A DNA stretch of 38,582 bases from Amphimedon queenslandica (lineage: Eukaryota > Porifera > Demospongiae > Haplosclerida > Niphatidae). Shown here one piece after another: positions 1 through 11,900 of this stretch. Made by a program: the position numbers and the translations under genes. How positions within the stretch are numbered: position 1 is the stretch's first letter; the number at the start of each line of letters is the position of its first letter. Where the stretch lies: assembly GCF_000090795.2 (NCBI RefSeq), contig NW_003546858.1, positions 1 to 38,582 on the forward strand, written 5' to 3'. Under the pieces are notes generated by a model, which searched no databases, was not told the origin of the DNA, and was given only the letters and a program-made list of their open reading frames with translations.

Positions 1-45
1 TAGCGTTACTAAGTAGGATTTACCCCACTTCAAAATGGCTGCCTT
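1..45 (+). repeat. Edge fragment of a dispersed repeat
   Basis: The first bases of the window match the head of the repeat that opens the intronic arrays at about 11080 and 24562: a TAGCGTTAC-TAAGTAGGAT block followed by AAAATGGCTGCC. Here only the head is present, without the tandem units, so this is a dispersed copy lying in an intron of the ankyrin/PH gene. Confidence 0.6.
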
Positions 46-148
46 GCTTTTACATGTATTTTCTTTTTTTGTCCTCTCTCTCTCTCTCTTCCATTCATTA
101 CCCCATTCATGTACATGTACTTCTTTCTCTCTCTTGCTCTCCCCTCAG

Positions 149-1549
149 GGTAGGACTCCATTACATTATGCTGCAGCAATGGATCGTGTTCATGTTTGTT
201 ACCATTTGCTCAATAAAGGAGCTGATGCTAGTCAAAGAGACAGTGACAATAAGACTCCATTGGATTATGCATTGATCAAGCAACACGAGTTTGTTGTGGC
301 TCTCTTCACTTGTCATGATGCATCAGTTGGGGACTTCATTAAAATGCAGAGGTAATTGTACATGTACATGAACATGTACATGTACATGTATGCATGTATA
401 TATACATGTAGTTTTACATGCTGCAATGATAGCCTACTACGTGTGCATGTACACAATTTTACATTTGTACACATTTCAATTTAAATTGAAAACAATATAC
501 ACATACGATGTATATGTGCATGTACATGTACATTTACATGTCACTTTCTCTTTTGTATATGTTGATAGGAGTGAGGCTGATACTGGCAGTTTATACAGTG
601 GTGGTACTGATGGGTGTAGTTTAGTGTCTGAGAGTGTGTCATTCATTGCTCCATCAGAATATGCTAACAGGTCAAATGTCACTGGTATCATTAATCATTA
701 TCTTGGATACTTTATACCCGGAGATAATAAATGTGAGTTCTTTTTCCATGTACTGTATACATGTATTATTGTGGGGGAAACATTCTTGTCATTCTTGGCC
801 CTTGTGAATGAATATTATGAATATTTTTCGAAACGAAAAAGTTATTCATCATGAAATAGCATGGGATCATCCTTTTTATACATGTAAATAAAATACAAAT
901 GGCTATGGGCATTATAAAAAATGTGCATTTACATGTACATTTGTACATGTATTCTCAGTTTTTTATCCTCCTCTATGTCTACTTGTACATACATGTATGC
1001 TGTACATGTACAGTACATCTTCCTTAGCTCTTTTCTCTCTCTCTTTCTACATATGTATTCCCTTAGATGTGCATGTATTTTCTTCTCTCAGGTCCTCCTC
1101 TTCATTATTATTTCTGGATCAAAGGCTCAAAGTTGTACTGGTCTCGATCAATCAAGAGACACAACAGAAAGAAAGGGACCGTACTGTCAGTAATAGGAGG
1201 AGCTAGTCAGAGGATAAAGGACAGGGAGGACTACTCACCAAATGATCTTCATCGTTATTCATTTTGTGTTATAACCGAGGAAGAGCTCCTTGATCTTATA
1301 GCCTACAGTGAAGATAGCTTTAAATATTGGATGCAATCACTGGAGGATATATCAGTACATAATAATGAGATGATGGAGGAGAGGAGAGAGGAAGAAGAGG
1401 GAGAGGGTATGGAAGAGGGTACAATGTGTCGTGATGATGATCAAGTGATGGGGACTGATGGTTTCAGCTCAGGACCTTCTCCTCTTTTCTCTTCCACTCC
1501 GTTACATAATGGCCAGACTAGGACTCTCTATCCAAACAATGTCATTTAA
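149..1549 (+). CDS. Ankyrin-repeat plus PH-like protein, 3' part only
   Basis: Three terminal exons are visible: 149-351, 569-732 and 1092-1549 (stop at 1547-1549). The splice phases agree at both introns. Exon 1 encodes about one and a half ankyrin repeats, with GRTPLHYAA and GADASQRDSDNKTPLDYA motifs. Exon 2 is a serine-rich linker. Exon 3 begins with alternating hydrophobic strands (KLYW, YSFCVIT) and ends in a helix with a conserved tryptophan (FKYWMQSLEDI), which fits the second half of a PH domain. A glutamate-rich tail follows. PH domains usually bind phosphoinositides or proteins at membranes. The 5' exons lie outside the window, so the family (ArfGAP-like, oxysterol-binding-like or other) cannot be fixed. 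An AATAAA follows at 1681. It converges on the Death-domain gene. Confidence 0.7.
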
Positions 1550-1680
1550 TGCACAGAAACACTGCAGGTCATGCATGTATGCTATTCTGAAAATTAATTT
1601 TATTCTTGGAGTAAATTTGAAGACCTTGGCGTTGCAATAATGTGTGGGTTAGTTTTATAGTTATGATAGATACCGTTGTT

Positions 1681-1686
1681 AATAAA
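1681..1686 (+). terminator. Poly(A) signal AATAAA
   Basis: A canonical AATAAA lies 132 bases after the stop of the ankyrin/PH gene and is the first such hexamer on the + strand after the stop. Confidence 0.5.
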
Positions 1687-1700
1687 ATCTAAGCTAAAGC

Positions 1701-1742
1701 ATGGCTGCTGGTTCTGGTCGTGGTTTCTTTGTTCAAACTAAT
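1701..1742 (+). pseudogene. Degenerate fragment of CCDC93 exon 1
   Basis: From the ATG at 1701, 31 of 38 bases match the start of CCDC93 exon 1 at 4953, including the MAAGSG coding stretch. The bases just before the ATG also match (CTAAAGC here, CTAAAC there). The reading frame stops after 14 codons. It is either a small duplicated fragment or a chance resemblance of low-complexity GGT-rich sequence. Confidence 0.4.
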
Positions 1743-1909
1743 TGATAATATTAAGAACTAAGAATTTATAGTAATTATTATTGTTATTAAGCACATTCTA
1801 TACTTTTGATGTGCAGGTTCACAATAAGGATTAATGTGTGGACAATGCATAATTATGTGTACAAATAATAATAATTATGTTCTGTGGGAATAAAAATTAA
1901 TGTATAAAA

Positions 1910-4698
1910 TTAAATGCTGGAATGTACAAAGTTTATAAAGGAACATTTTTCAAGAATTTCATCTCCTAGCTGAGCAGTAGAGCTAAATTTTTGCAATGCT
2001 TCAGCAAAAATTTTCAAGTTTTCTTTCCTTCGACAGATGGATTTCTGTATTACTTGTAGCAAGAGTTCTCTTGCTTTTAGTAAAGCAGTTTTTTCTTCTT
2101 TTGTTGCTTTCTTAATTTTGGTGAGAGATGTTTCATCCAGAACTCCTTTGGAGCAGAGAATATCAGCTAATTCAAATGGCTCTTCAATGCTTCCAAATAG
2201 CTTGACATAATACTCAGGTAGTACTTCACAAGGCTTGCATTCTGAAAGATACGATAATATTTTGTGCTATCAAATCACTTGCATACTTTCATTATAAATA
2301 TTATCAGCTACTTCTTTCTCATCTACATGCCTTATGGCAAGAATTAGAGTTTCCCAGGACTTTGTGCTAGGGTCATCAGGACTGCGTAGCCAAGCCATCA
2401 GGCACTCAATCAGACAGCGAGCTAAGTCACCTTTAAAATTTCTTTCAATGAAGTCAAGTCGCTCCTTTGGTATGTTTAGGTAAATACCAAATTTAGGATA
2501 TTGATGTCCATAAAATTGGTATTTTCTAAACATATGGGTTATGTCAGAAACAAACTCAATATCTAAGAAAATGCATGCAATGGAGTCATTGTGAGTCTAT
2601 AAAGAGTCTCACTTATGATATGCTTATGTCTTGTCATGGCTGCATAGACTATAGTGGCAATATCTGCACTGATGCTTACTTCACTGTCACCTTTGTAAAT
2701 TACATATAATTATTATACATGTGTATTATGAAAAAAAAATTACTTTGTTGACATGAAATCAGATTTTTGCTTAGCATTTCTTTTTCTTCTTGGTATTCAA
2801 CTTTTTTCTAATTATTTTTATCAATATACGTACAGTCAACATTCTAACCTTTTCAGCTTCTGCTATAATTGCTTTCTATATATATGCAATTGAGTATTAT
2901 CAACAAAATGAACAATAGGCTATAGAACTTAACCTTTTCTTGACAGCAATTTATCAATTGAACAGTTCTTGATAGCAACAACTGCTCCACAATACCTTTT
3001 CTAGCATATACTGCTGCTTCGTCACACTCTTTCTCATCCTATTTTAAATTTACTATTATGTTATAATGTTAATTTATAAATTACCACATCATAAACAATG
3101 CCATATCCAATAGTCAACTGTTCTAATCCTTTTGCTTTGAGAGTCTCGAGGTTTTGAAGAACACTAGCAATTAGTGACTCACTTAATATCAGAGGAAAAG
3201 AACAAGTGACAGTGAAGGACTTTTTAACTACAATAACTGTGATTTTGACTTGTGAGTTTAATTTTCCAAATGCATGCTCAGTTAATTCTTTGACATCCTT
3301 GAATCTGTGCTCACTTGCAAGACCTCTAACATGGATGACAATCTTTTCAGATTCAAGCATAGAACCAGAAGATATTTTTTTATTTAGACATTCAGTGAGA
3401 GGTGTTTTCTCACAAAAATCATCAACTGCCTCCTTATATTCTTGAATGAGTTCTGTAGCAGGTGAAATTTTAAATCTATCTGCCACAGCTTCTAACAGAC
3501 TGACATCAGTTAACGAGCATTCATTAGCAAGCATATTTAGCAGATCATCAATAGTTGTACATTTTTCTAGCTTGCTTGCCAAATGAGGATACCCTCGGCA
3601 TAAATAGGTTCTCAAATCTCTTTCTGAAATGCTCACCATAGCTTCTGTTGCATCGTACACAGTAGAAGCAAATTTTGTTCTTATAGCATTAAAAGCATCT
3701 AGCTCCTGGCCTTGAATTGAAATATCTGAATCTGCTTAAAAACAAGTAATGTGATAGTTCCTTCTGTATCTGTACCTGTTATTTCTGTTACTTCTGCTTC
3801 ATCTACTATCTCATTACTATGAACTTTTTCTACTGCATACAGTATATACAAAGAAGTGGTTATAATGACATAATTATGACAAGCAAGCAAGTACTTTCAG
3901 TTTATACAAAAGGTGCAGTTTGCTTTCCTTAAAAGGAAGTGTTTGTTTATATAATTCATTGCCCCGGGTTGTATGCACAGCAAAAACAAAGTTTGTTAAC
4001 TCACAATAACTTTCTTTAATTTCTCGTGCAATTTTCTGAGTTGCAGGCATCAACTTGAGAACATCAGCAAATTTCATAAGATTCCGATGATTAGCACAAA
4101 TGGACTGCTGCACTTCCCTTAGCAGACTAAGTGCTCCATCAGCGTTTGGAAGTATTCTTGCTCTTATGAGATCTTCTTTGTAAAGGAGCACTGCAAGCTG
4201 AGGCAATGGATTCAAAATGAATTTTTCATCTTTGTAACATGCAAGTATAGCACAAGCAGGGTGTTCTAAAAATTTCAAAAATGCAAAAGTTTGTTTAGAT
4301 TACTGAACCATGCATGCATACATACTTTCTTCATCAATTGCATCAGCAACTCTATTTTGTTTGATTATTCGAAGAGCAACTATCAATGTGTAATAGCTAG
4401 GGCCACCATATTTCTTCACATCATCAACCTGTTCGATCCATGCATTTAAGCACTCAATTAAACAATTACTAATACTATGCTCAGCTTTAATTTTATTCAA
4501 TGTAGCATATTGTAACCCCAACTGGAGACCCAACTCAAAGAAGGTGGTGTCGTCATAGTTAAACTTCCTCAGCAATTCATCTACTTCACCAAGCTTGTCA
4601 TGGCCTATGACAAATAAGTACTGACTGTAATATGATTGCCTGAGAGTAGTACACTCACCCAGTAAGTCTTGAGTCCTTGTTCTCAGTCTCGAAGCCAT
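1910..4698 (-). CDS. Double Death plus CARD-like domain protein
   Basis: Ten exons: 4698-4326, 4265-4005, 3832-3776, 3731-3085, 3038-2934, 2875-2849, 2807-2744, 2690-2613, 2562-2287 and 2241-1910. Every junction keeps phase, giving 739 residues. The start is the first ATG in frame (4698). Exon 1 holds a Death-type six-helix domain (ELGLQLGLQYATLNKIKAEH ... IECLNAWIEQ). Exon 2 holds a CARD/DED-like helical domain. Exon 4 has a helical segment, then a beta-rich segment (KIVIHVRG, KITVIVV, TCSFPLILSESL). Exons 5-8 are short and charged. Exon 9 repeats the Death domain (RCLIECLMAWLRSPDD) and exon 10 repeats the CARD-like domain. Death-fold domains assemble signalling complexes in apoptosis and innate immunity. 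No enzyme motif is visible, so an adaptor role is inferred. The domain names rest on pattern reading, Death being surer than CARD. Confidence 0.78.
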
Positions 4699-4952
4699 TT
4701 GAGTAGAGATTTTAGACTTGATAGTACTGAAGGCACTTAACTGAGGAGCCAAAGGAGAAGCAAGCCGGCGATGGGATAATCAGGACAACTAATCAGGACA
4801 ATAATAGGATTATATGAAGCAAATGACATCATTTACATACTTCAGCCAATAGCTACCATAATTATGCATTGTGATTATGCGTGGGTGGGCTCAATGAGTA
4901 AATGAATATTAATGAGATAGGAGTGGCTGGTTTGCTTCTTTGCTTGCTAAAC
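4699..4952. promoter_or_regulatory. Candidate bidirectional promoter
   Basis: The ATGs of the Death-domain gene (-) and CCDC93 (+) are only 254 bases apart and point away from each other. The interval contains a direct repeat of AATCAGGACAA (about 4778-4800) and no clear TATA box near either start. A shared promoter is inferred from spacing only. Confidence 0.45.
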
Positions 4953-5868
4953 ATGGCCGCTGGTTCTGGTGGTGGTATGTTCGCTCAAGCGACAAGGAGA
5001 GCAGCCGAGGCTCGTTTCAAGCAGCGTGACGTTGATGCTGAAGGACAAGAAATTGACGTAAGAGGAAAAAAGAACAAAATACTTAGTTTTTAAATGCAAT
5101 CTTCACGATACATGTACATGTATGGCCCTCCCACTTTCTCTCTCTTCCTCTCTTTTTCTCCCTCTAGTTTGATGTGAGGGAGGATGAAGAACAAAATGTC
5201 AAACTGAGTGAGAGTATTGACCTTCTCTTAGCCGCTGGGTACTTTAGGGCTAGGATCAAGGGACTCTCACCTTTTGACAAGGTCAGCCCATTATCACATG
5301 CTATCCTTTCTATCTCGGAAAGAGAAATAATTGCATGCCACACCTACTAATAATTAGTCTCGCGTAGCCAGACTCCTCCCCTTAGTCAAAAAGGGGAGGA
5401 GTCTGGCTACGCGAGACTAACTAATAATTACTTTACATTTATACGTAGATTGTGGGTGGTATGACTTGGTGCATTCAAACGTGTAATTTCGATGTCGACG
5501 TTGATCTGTTGTTTCAAGAAAACTCTACCATAGGACAGAAGATGTAAGTCACGCACCCATTATTTATAATACTTAAATATGCTCATTACAAATATTCAAA
5601 TATTTAGCATCTGATTTTTTAGTCGGCAAAAGTGCTATTATATTTGTACCAGTAATACCCCCGGTATGCATGTACAGCTGTACATGTGTATGTTGTTTTG
5701 ATTTGATTTTGATACTAAAATTTGTTTCAGAACTTAGTGAGTAAGCATAAACTACATGTATGTAGTACATGTTCTTAGAAACAGCTGTGTCTATACCTCA
5801 ATGAGTATTTGTCACAAAGACAGCTGTTATGAATTATTCATTTACATGTACATGTACATGTATGTTCT

Positions 5869-5930
<62 letters not shown>

Positions 5931-8900
5931 GTCAGTGCTCTTACTGAGAAGATTGTTGCTGTGTTGCCAAGGATGAAGTGTCCTCATAGACTGGAGCCTC
6001 ATCAGATCCAAGGACTGGACTTTATACACATTTACCCTGTTATACAGGTAACACACGCACACACGCACACACACACATGTACTATAGTATTTTTATATGT
6101 AGCATTTTACATGTACATGTACGTACGTTCAATTGTACATTTTAGTGGCTAAAAATAATAAAAATAATGAACCTGTACTACATCAGTCTACATGTACATG
6201 TACATGTACATGTACATGTACATGTACTTTAATAAACTTAGTTATGTTATGTACTGTACATGCATGTATGTGTATGTGTACATGTACTTATTTGTACATT
6301 TTAAGTTCTTTTTAATAATTTTAGTGGCTGGTGAAACGTGCTATAGAGACTAAGGAAGAAATGGGAGACTATATCAGATCTTATTCTGAATCACAGTTTA
6401 ACAAATACCACACAACACCTAAAGTAAGAGAGAGGGGGAGAGAGAGAAATTAGGCAAATAAGCAGTAAATCATACAATTGTACATGTAGATTATGCACAT
6501 TATGTACATGTGCATGTACATTTGGCGAATTGCTAAATTTTGGGTGATTGGTGGATTTTTATTTTGGTGAATTGCTATCAAAACACCAATTCGCCAAATT
6601 TAATTCCCTTCAAAATTTCCCACTATACGGTATTGTGTAGTTACAAAACTGAGAAATGTCATTTTTATATTTAGGATAGACAATTTAATGACATGAAACC
6701 AACAGCCACTGGTTCAATTGGAGACGTCAAGGTACCGCCCCCTCACTTAATTACCAATAAGTATAACCACACCCACCAACCCTTAGTCTATATACAAGCC
6801 ACAGAGACAGTACAGGAGACCAGCCTCAGTCAAGGAATCTGATGAAGAGACTCAAGTGCACTCTACACTACTGGAATATGGAAGGTATACCTGTACATGT
6901 ACATGTACCATATTTTTACTTGTACAAATACATGTACCATACATGTAGATGTAGTACCATATTTGCTCAAATAAATGCCCATGACAAATATTATTTTAAA
7001 CTATAAATATGCATATTTTAATCACTAATAATCAGTATACATTAATTGTAAGTGCCCTATCATTTAGATTGTTCCAGATAAATGCCCAGGCATTTAATCG
7101 AGCAAATATGGTACATGTAAATGTATTAATTAAAAGTTATCACTTGTTATATAAATTGATAGATGTACATGAAATAAGTAATACAATTATTATCTATTGT
7201 AGACGTTATGGCTTTGGAAGATCAGTTCCAACACAAAAAGTAAAAGAAAAAACAATTTTAAGAATTAATATTTATTATTTATTTTTACACACTCTTATTT
7301 TAATTCCTAGTCTGACGATGATAAGAGGAAAGCTGTAGCAGGTGCTCTTGGTGGCGGAGAGGCCGAGGGAGACAAGAGTGAGAGACAGAGAGAGGAGGAG
7401 GAGAAGAGGATAAAGGCACTCATGAAGGGAATGGCATCAGCTGGAACTGATGATGTAAGTATATACATGTACTTTGAGTAGAACATCTATTAATGGACAC
7501 TTTCTGTAGCAGGCACCTTCATTTAATATTTACATGTACATGTAGCACCTAATGTACCAATTATGCACATTTTTACTCTAAAATAGCCTCCTACATGTAT
7601 ACATGTATGTACATGTACATTGTATGTATGTACAGGGTCTTGGGCCAAATTTTGCCAAAATTGAAAAGGAGAGAATTTTCCAATTTTATATCTTTTCCTG
7701 ATACATATACATGTACATGTACTTATGTTATACAGAAAGTATTATTTCTTTCCTTCTCACTCTCTCTCTCTCTCTCCATTTTTCTCTTTCTCCAGACCCT
7801 CTCCAGTGCTATGGTTGGTTCTATTGTTGGTATGCAGTCATCAGAAATATTGCAAGTCGCCTCTGAATACGAAGTTAAAGTATGTATATACATGAACATT
7901 AATGCATAATGAACTTACTTTAAATGTCTCTCTCAGATGAGAGGGTTTAGTAAACTACGTGTACATGCACAACAAGCGTAACAGTGTAAAAAATATTCCT
8001 ATAATTGATTTCACCACCTTGCAAGTACAGCTTGATTTTTATTAAGACTTATAGAGGCTCTTTCTACCTTGTGATGCTTGTAAAGAAGTCTTTAGGCAGT
8101 ATCTTTATGTTCTTTTGCTGTTTGAAAGCTCATAACTTTGTCCAAGTGTAAGCCACCATTTTGTTTGCCGTGACCACACCCACTCACGTAAAGGAGTGTG
8201 GGTGGGTGGTTGCTAAGGCTTGTTATTTCTCCAATACAACATGTATAGAAGAAATGTAAGTGTGGACATACATATTATATATGCAAACATTGCACGTGGG
8301 TGAAATCAATTATAGGAACGACCTGGGGGCATAGCCCCCAGGTCGTTAAAAATACTGTATATTATGTTCTATTATTTATCTGTCTATTTTTAACTGAGAC
8401 ACACATGCATGTAACATGTATACTCATAGATATTATACACGGAACAGGATTGGAAACAAGGATCACGTGAGCGCATTATGCATTGAAACCAACCTAGTTT
8501 TCCGGGAACTAGTTAATTCGTGGTTATTAAGAGTGAAATTTGAATTCCGTAATGGAGATGAATGGAGATTGTTAAAAATACTTTGTGGGACTTTCTAGGC
8601 TATACCCGGCGGTTTTATGACAAGGTATTTTAGCTCTATAGCTACTTCTTAACATCCTACAGTGGACTAAGACGTTTTTTATGGTGCGCATCTGTTAGTT
8701 TGAGAGTAATGGCATCCTGGCTTAAGATCCCTTTGTTTTAGCACGCCATAACTTTTTGAAACATAGATATAAGCACTAATAGATGCCTTATTCCACTATA
8801 GACCCTTGAGAGGTAGCTATAAAGGCTCCTACTAGCCTGCTTTGTCGTCCGATGTAGTTGCTAGAGTCCCACAAACTTTCTCCATTCATCTCCATTACGG

Positions 8901-11900
8901 TCACCAGTTCCCGGCAAACTAGGTTGGTTTCAATGCATAATGCGCTCACGTGATCCTGTTTCCAATCCTGTTCCGTGTATAATATCTATGGTATACTGTA
9001 TATATGTATTTTTATTAATAGCTTAGTTATAATGGTGAAAAAAAACTTACTGTAAATGTAAATGTACAAATGTATGTAATTCTTCTTTCTCTTTTACGTC
9101 ACACTTTCTGTGTCTATTCTGTCTCTTATTTGTCCATTGTCTTTTCCCCATGTACATGTACACCTACTCAACATGTATAGTAATGTATAGTTAATTTCCT
9201 ACCCTCCCCCCTCTCTCTCTGTTTCCCTTTTCACTTTAATTTTTTTCTTTTTACCAATTCCTCTTCTTTCTCTATACCTCTCTCTCTCTCTCTCTCCCTC
9301 TCTCCCTTAGCGTGCTGATTTAGAGTCAGCTCAACCATCAGAGAAGGTCTTAGGTGCTCAGTCTCACCTCCGTCTTGTCACTGGACTACAGAAACAAATT
9401 GCCTCCTTTGAGAAGAAATGCTCAGAAGTGAGACACGCCTACCATTACTAATTAACCACGCCCACATTAATTTAACCACACCCCCACAGGTTCAAGCTAA
9501 GCACGATGAGTTGTATTCCGAGTATACTGAGGCACAGGAGGAACTGGCAGAGGTGGGTGTGGCTTTGTTGTTATGGTAACACGTGATGTTGAGTACGTGT
9601 ACATGTACGCGTGTGTAGGTTATTAAGAGGAAGGAAAGGATAGCAAGAGAAATGGAGAAACTTAATGAAATGGAAAATGAAGAGAATGCAGAGTAAGGGA
9701 GGGGAGTGGCATGGACGTTGCATATTTTTAACTTTTATCATTTGAATTTGTGTATACCGTATAGCACTTTATTTTCGAGGAGCTAAACTTTCGCTATTTT
9801 TGCGGTTAGCATGAAACTGCGAAATTAAAAATCCGCTAAAATTTCAATTGCCATTAAAGGTGTGGCACTAACATTGTGAATCGGCACAATTTATTTCCGT
9901 GAAAAATTGATTTTTATCAATCTGCGAAATTTTAGCAAAATTAAAGCGCTATATGGTATTGGGGTGGGGTGAGAATAATTCAGTGTGCGTTTGGTCTACT
10001 TTGGTCTCTTGTAATGTGTGTAGATACATTTATTCTTGCTGTTAGTGATTAACTGTTATTAGAGTATTGAATCAGTTGAGGTCACTCGTGTCTATGAATG
10101 AGAGCTTGAAGAAACAAGAAACACAATTCAAAGCTCACTGTAAAGTAAGTTAATAACTATTGATAACTATTAATAAACATTAATAACTACTAATATTTAT
10201 TAATAAATATTAATAACTACTAATAATTATTAATAAATATTAATAACTACTAATAATTATTAATAAATATTAATAATCATTAATAACTATCAATAACTAG
10301 GAAGAGAAGGAGAGGTTAAGTGGTCTCATAGCTCAGTTGAAGCATGGAGATGATGAGAGTGAAGACTCTGTAAGTTAATCAATCAATGACAAACACAAAT
10401 CACATGATATTCTATACTGTGTTGATACTGAAAAATTTTGTCCACTTAAAAATTTTGCAAACTTTATCATAGTATAAAATAACTATATATGGGCATGGTT
10501 TTTTAGAAAAGTGTCTCTCAAATTTTGTGGTTCTAAATTTTGCTGTAAATTATACAATATGTGCATGTACATGTACATGCACATGTATTTGATGTTCACA
10601 TGGTTATGACATGTATACTGGTTACTGCAGGAGAGGGTAACTTCACTAAAGACTCTTCTTCAAACTGACCAAGAGAAACTACAGAAAATTAGAACTTTAC
10701 TGGTAAGTGTGATTAGTATTACAATGCCCATATACATGTGTTTTATTGCATATAATGTTTCATAACTTTACATGTACATGTACATGTATGTTTATATCTT
10801 TGTTCATGTACAGTACATGCAGTGCAAATTTATTGTACAGATTTAGTTTTATTTTAATAATTATCATTCTTTTGTTAGGCTCGCAAGAATAGGGAGATAG
10901 CTCAGTTGCAGAGAAAGATCGATGAGATACCTTCAAGAGCTGAACTGACTCAATATCAAAGAAGATTCATTGAACTATACAGTCAAGGTACAGCATATGT
11001 TAAGCATAAAAGTTATGACCGTTTTTTTTAATTTGGTAATTTTTGAAAAATACCCAAGGCTATTAGTAACATGGTAGCGTTATTAAGTAGGATTCACCAC
11101 CAAACAAAATGGCTGCCTCGACTTTTGCAGCCTTGCTATACCGGGAAAATGAGCTCCTATGCTTACCAGACTTCTTAGAGGACCTTATCTTAATAGCCCA
11201 TGGTTTTTCAAAAAATGGCTCCCAAATTACCCTATTACATATTGATGTCCTTATGCTGTGTAGAAAGTTTGAGCTAATTCTGACTTCATTTTTTCAAGTT
11301 ACGGCCATTTTAAGAAAATTTCAAAATTTTAAAAAATACCCAAGGCTATATAGCCCATGGTTTTTTCTGAAAAATGGCTCCGAAATCACCCCAAATTTTT
11401 ATTACATTTTCTAATACATATTGATGTACTTATGTTGTGTAGCTAGTTTGAGCTGATTCTGACTTCAATTTTTCAAGTTATGGCCATTTTAAGAAAATGT
11501 CAAAATTTTGAAAAATACCCAAGGCTATAGCTCATGGTTTTTCCAAAAAATTGCTCTGAAATCACCCCAAATTTTTATTACATTTTCTAATACATATTGA
11601 TGTTTTTATGCTGTGTAGAAAGTTTAAGCTGATTCCGACTTCAATTTTTCAAGTTATGGCCATTTTAAGAAAATGCCAAAATTTTGAAAAATACCCTATA
11701 GCCCATGGTTTTTTTCTGAAAAATGGCTCCGAAATCACCCCAATTTTTTATTACATTTTCTGATACATGTTAATGCCCTTATGCTATGTAGAAAGTTTGA
11801 GCTGATTCAGACAAATAATTTTGACTTATGAGCATTTTAAGCAATTTTTTTAAACCAAGGCCCATGTAGCATTTGACCACATTCATATTACTGATTATCC

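Larger units (their letters stand above)
1550..1909. other. Convergent intergenic region
   Basis: About 360 bases lie between the two convergent stop codons. They hold the 3' UTR and poly(A) signal of the upstream gene and a short degenerate copy of CCDC93 exon 1 (1701-1742). No other gene is seen. Confidence 0.6.

Noticed and set aside
3834..4004. Reading the Death/CARD gene exon 2 through to the donor at 3895
   Set aside because: That choice breaks phase with exon 3. The GTGAGT donor at 4004 keeps phase and ends the CARD-like domain as in its duplicate.
4902..4952. Upstream ATG extending CCDC93 by 17 codons
   Set aside because: The added residues are not like known CCDC93 starts, and the 4953 ATG is in a better context. 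It cannot be excluded without cDNA.
5829..6152. 107-codon ORF with a long isoleucine run, and its antisense asparagine run
   Set aside because: Both come from the (ATT)20 microsatellite read in frame. The real CCDC93 exon 4 uses a different boundary here.
8416..8598. 60-codon ORF
   Set aside because: It falls in the inverted end of the 8425-8990 MITE.
11109..11414. 101-codon ORF starting [11 protein letters not shown], with a relative at 24595
   Set aside because: It lies wholly in the intronic repeat array. The frame is not kept between units, and the same words occur in non-coding copies.
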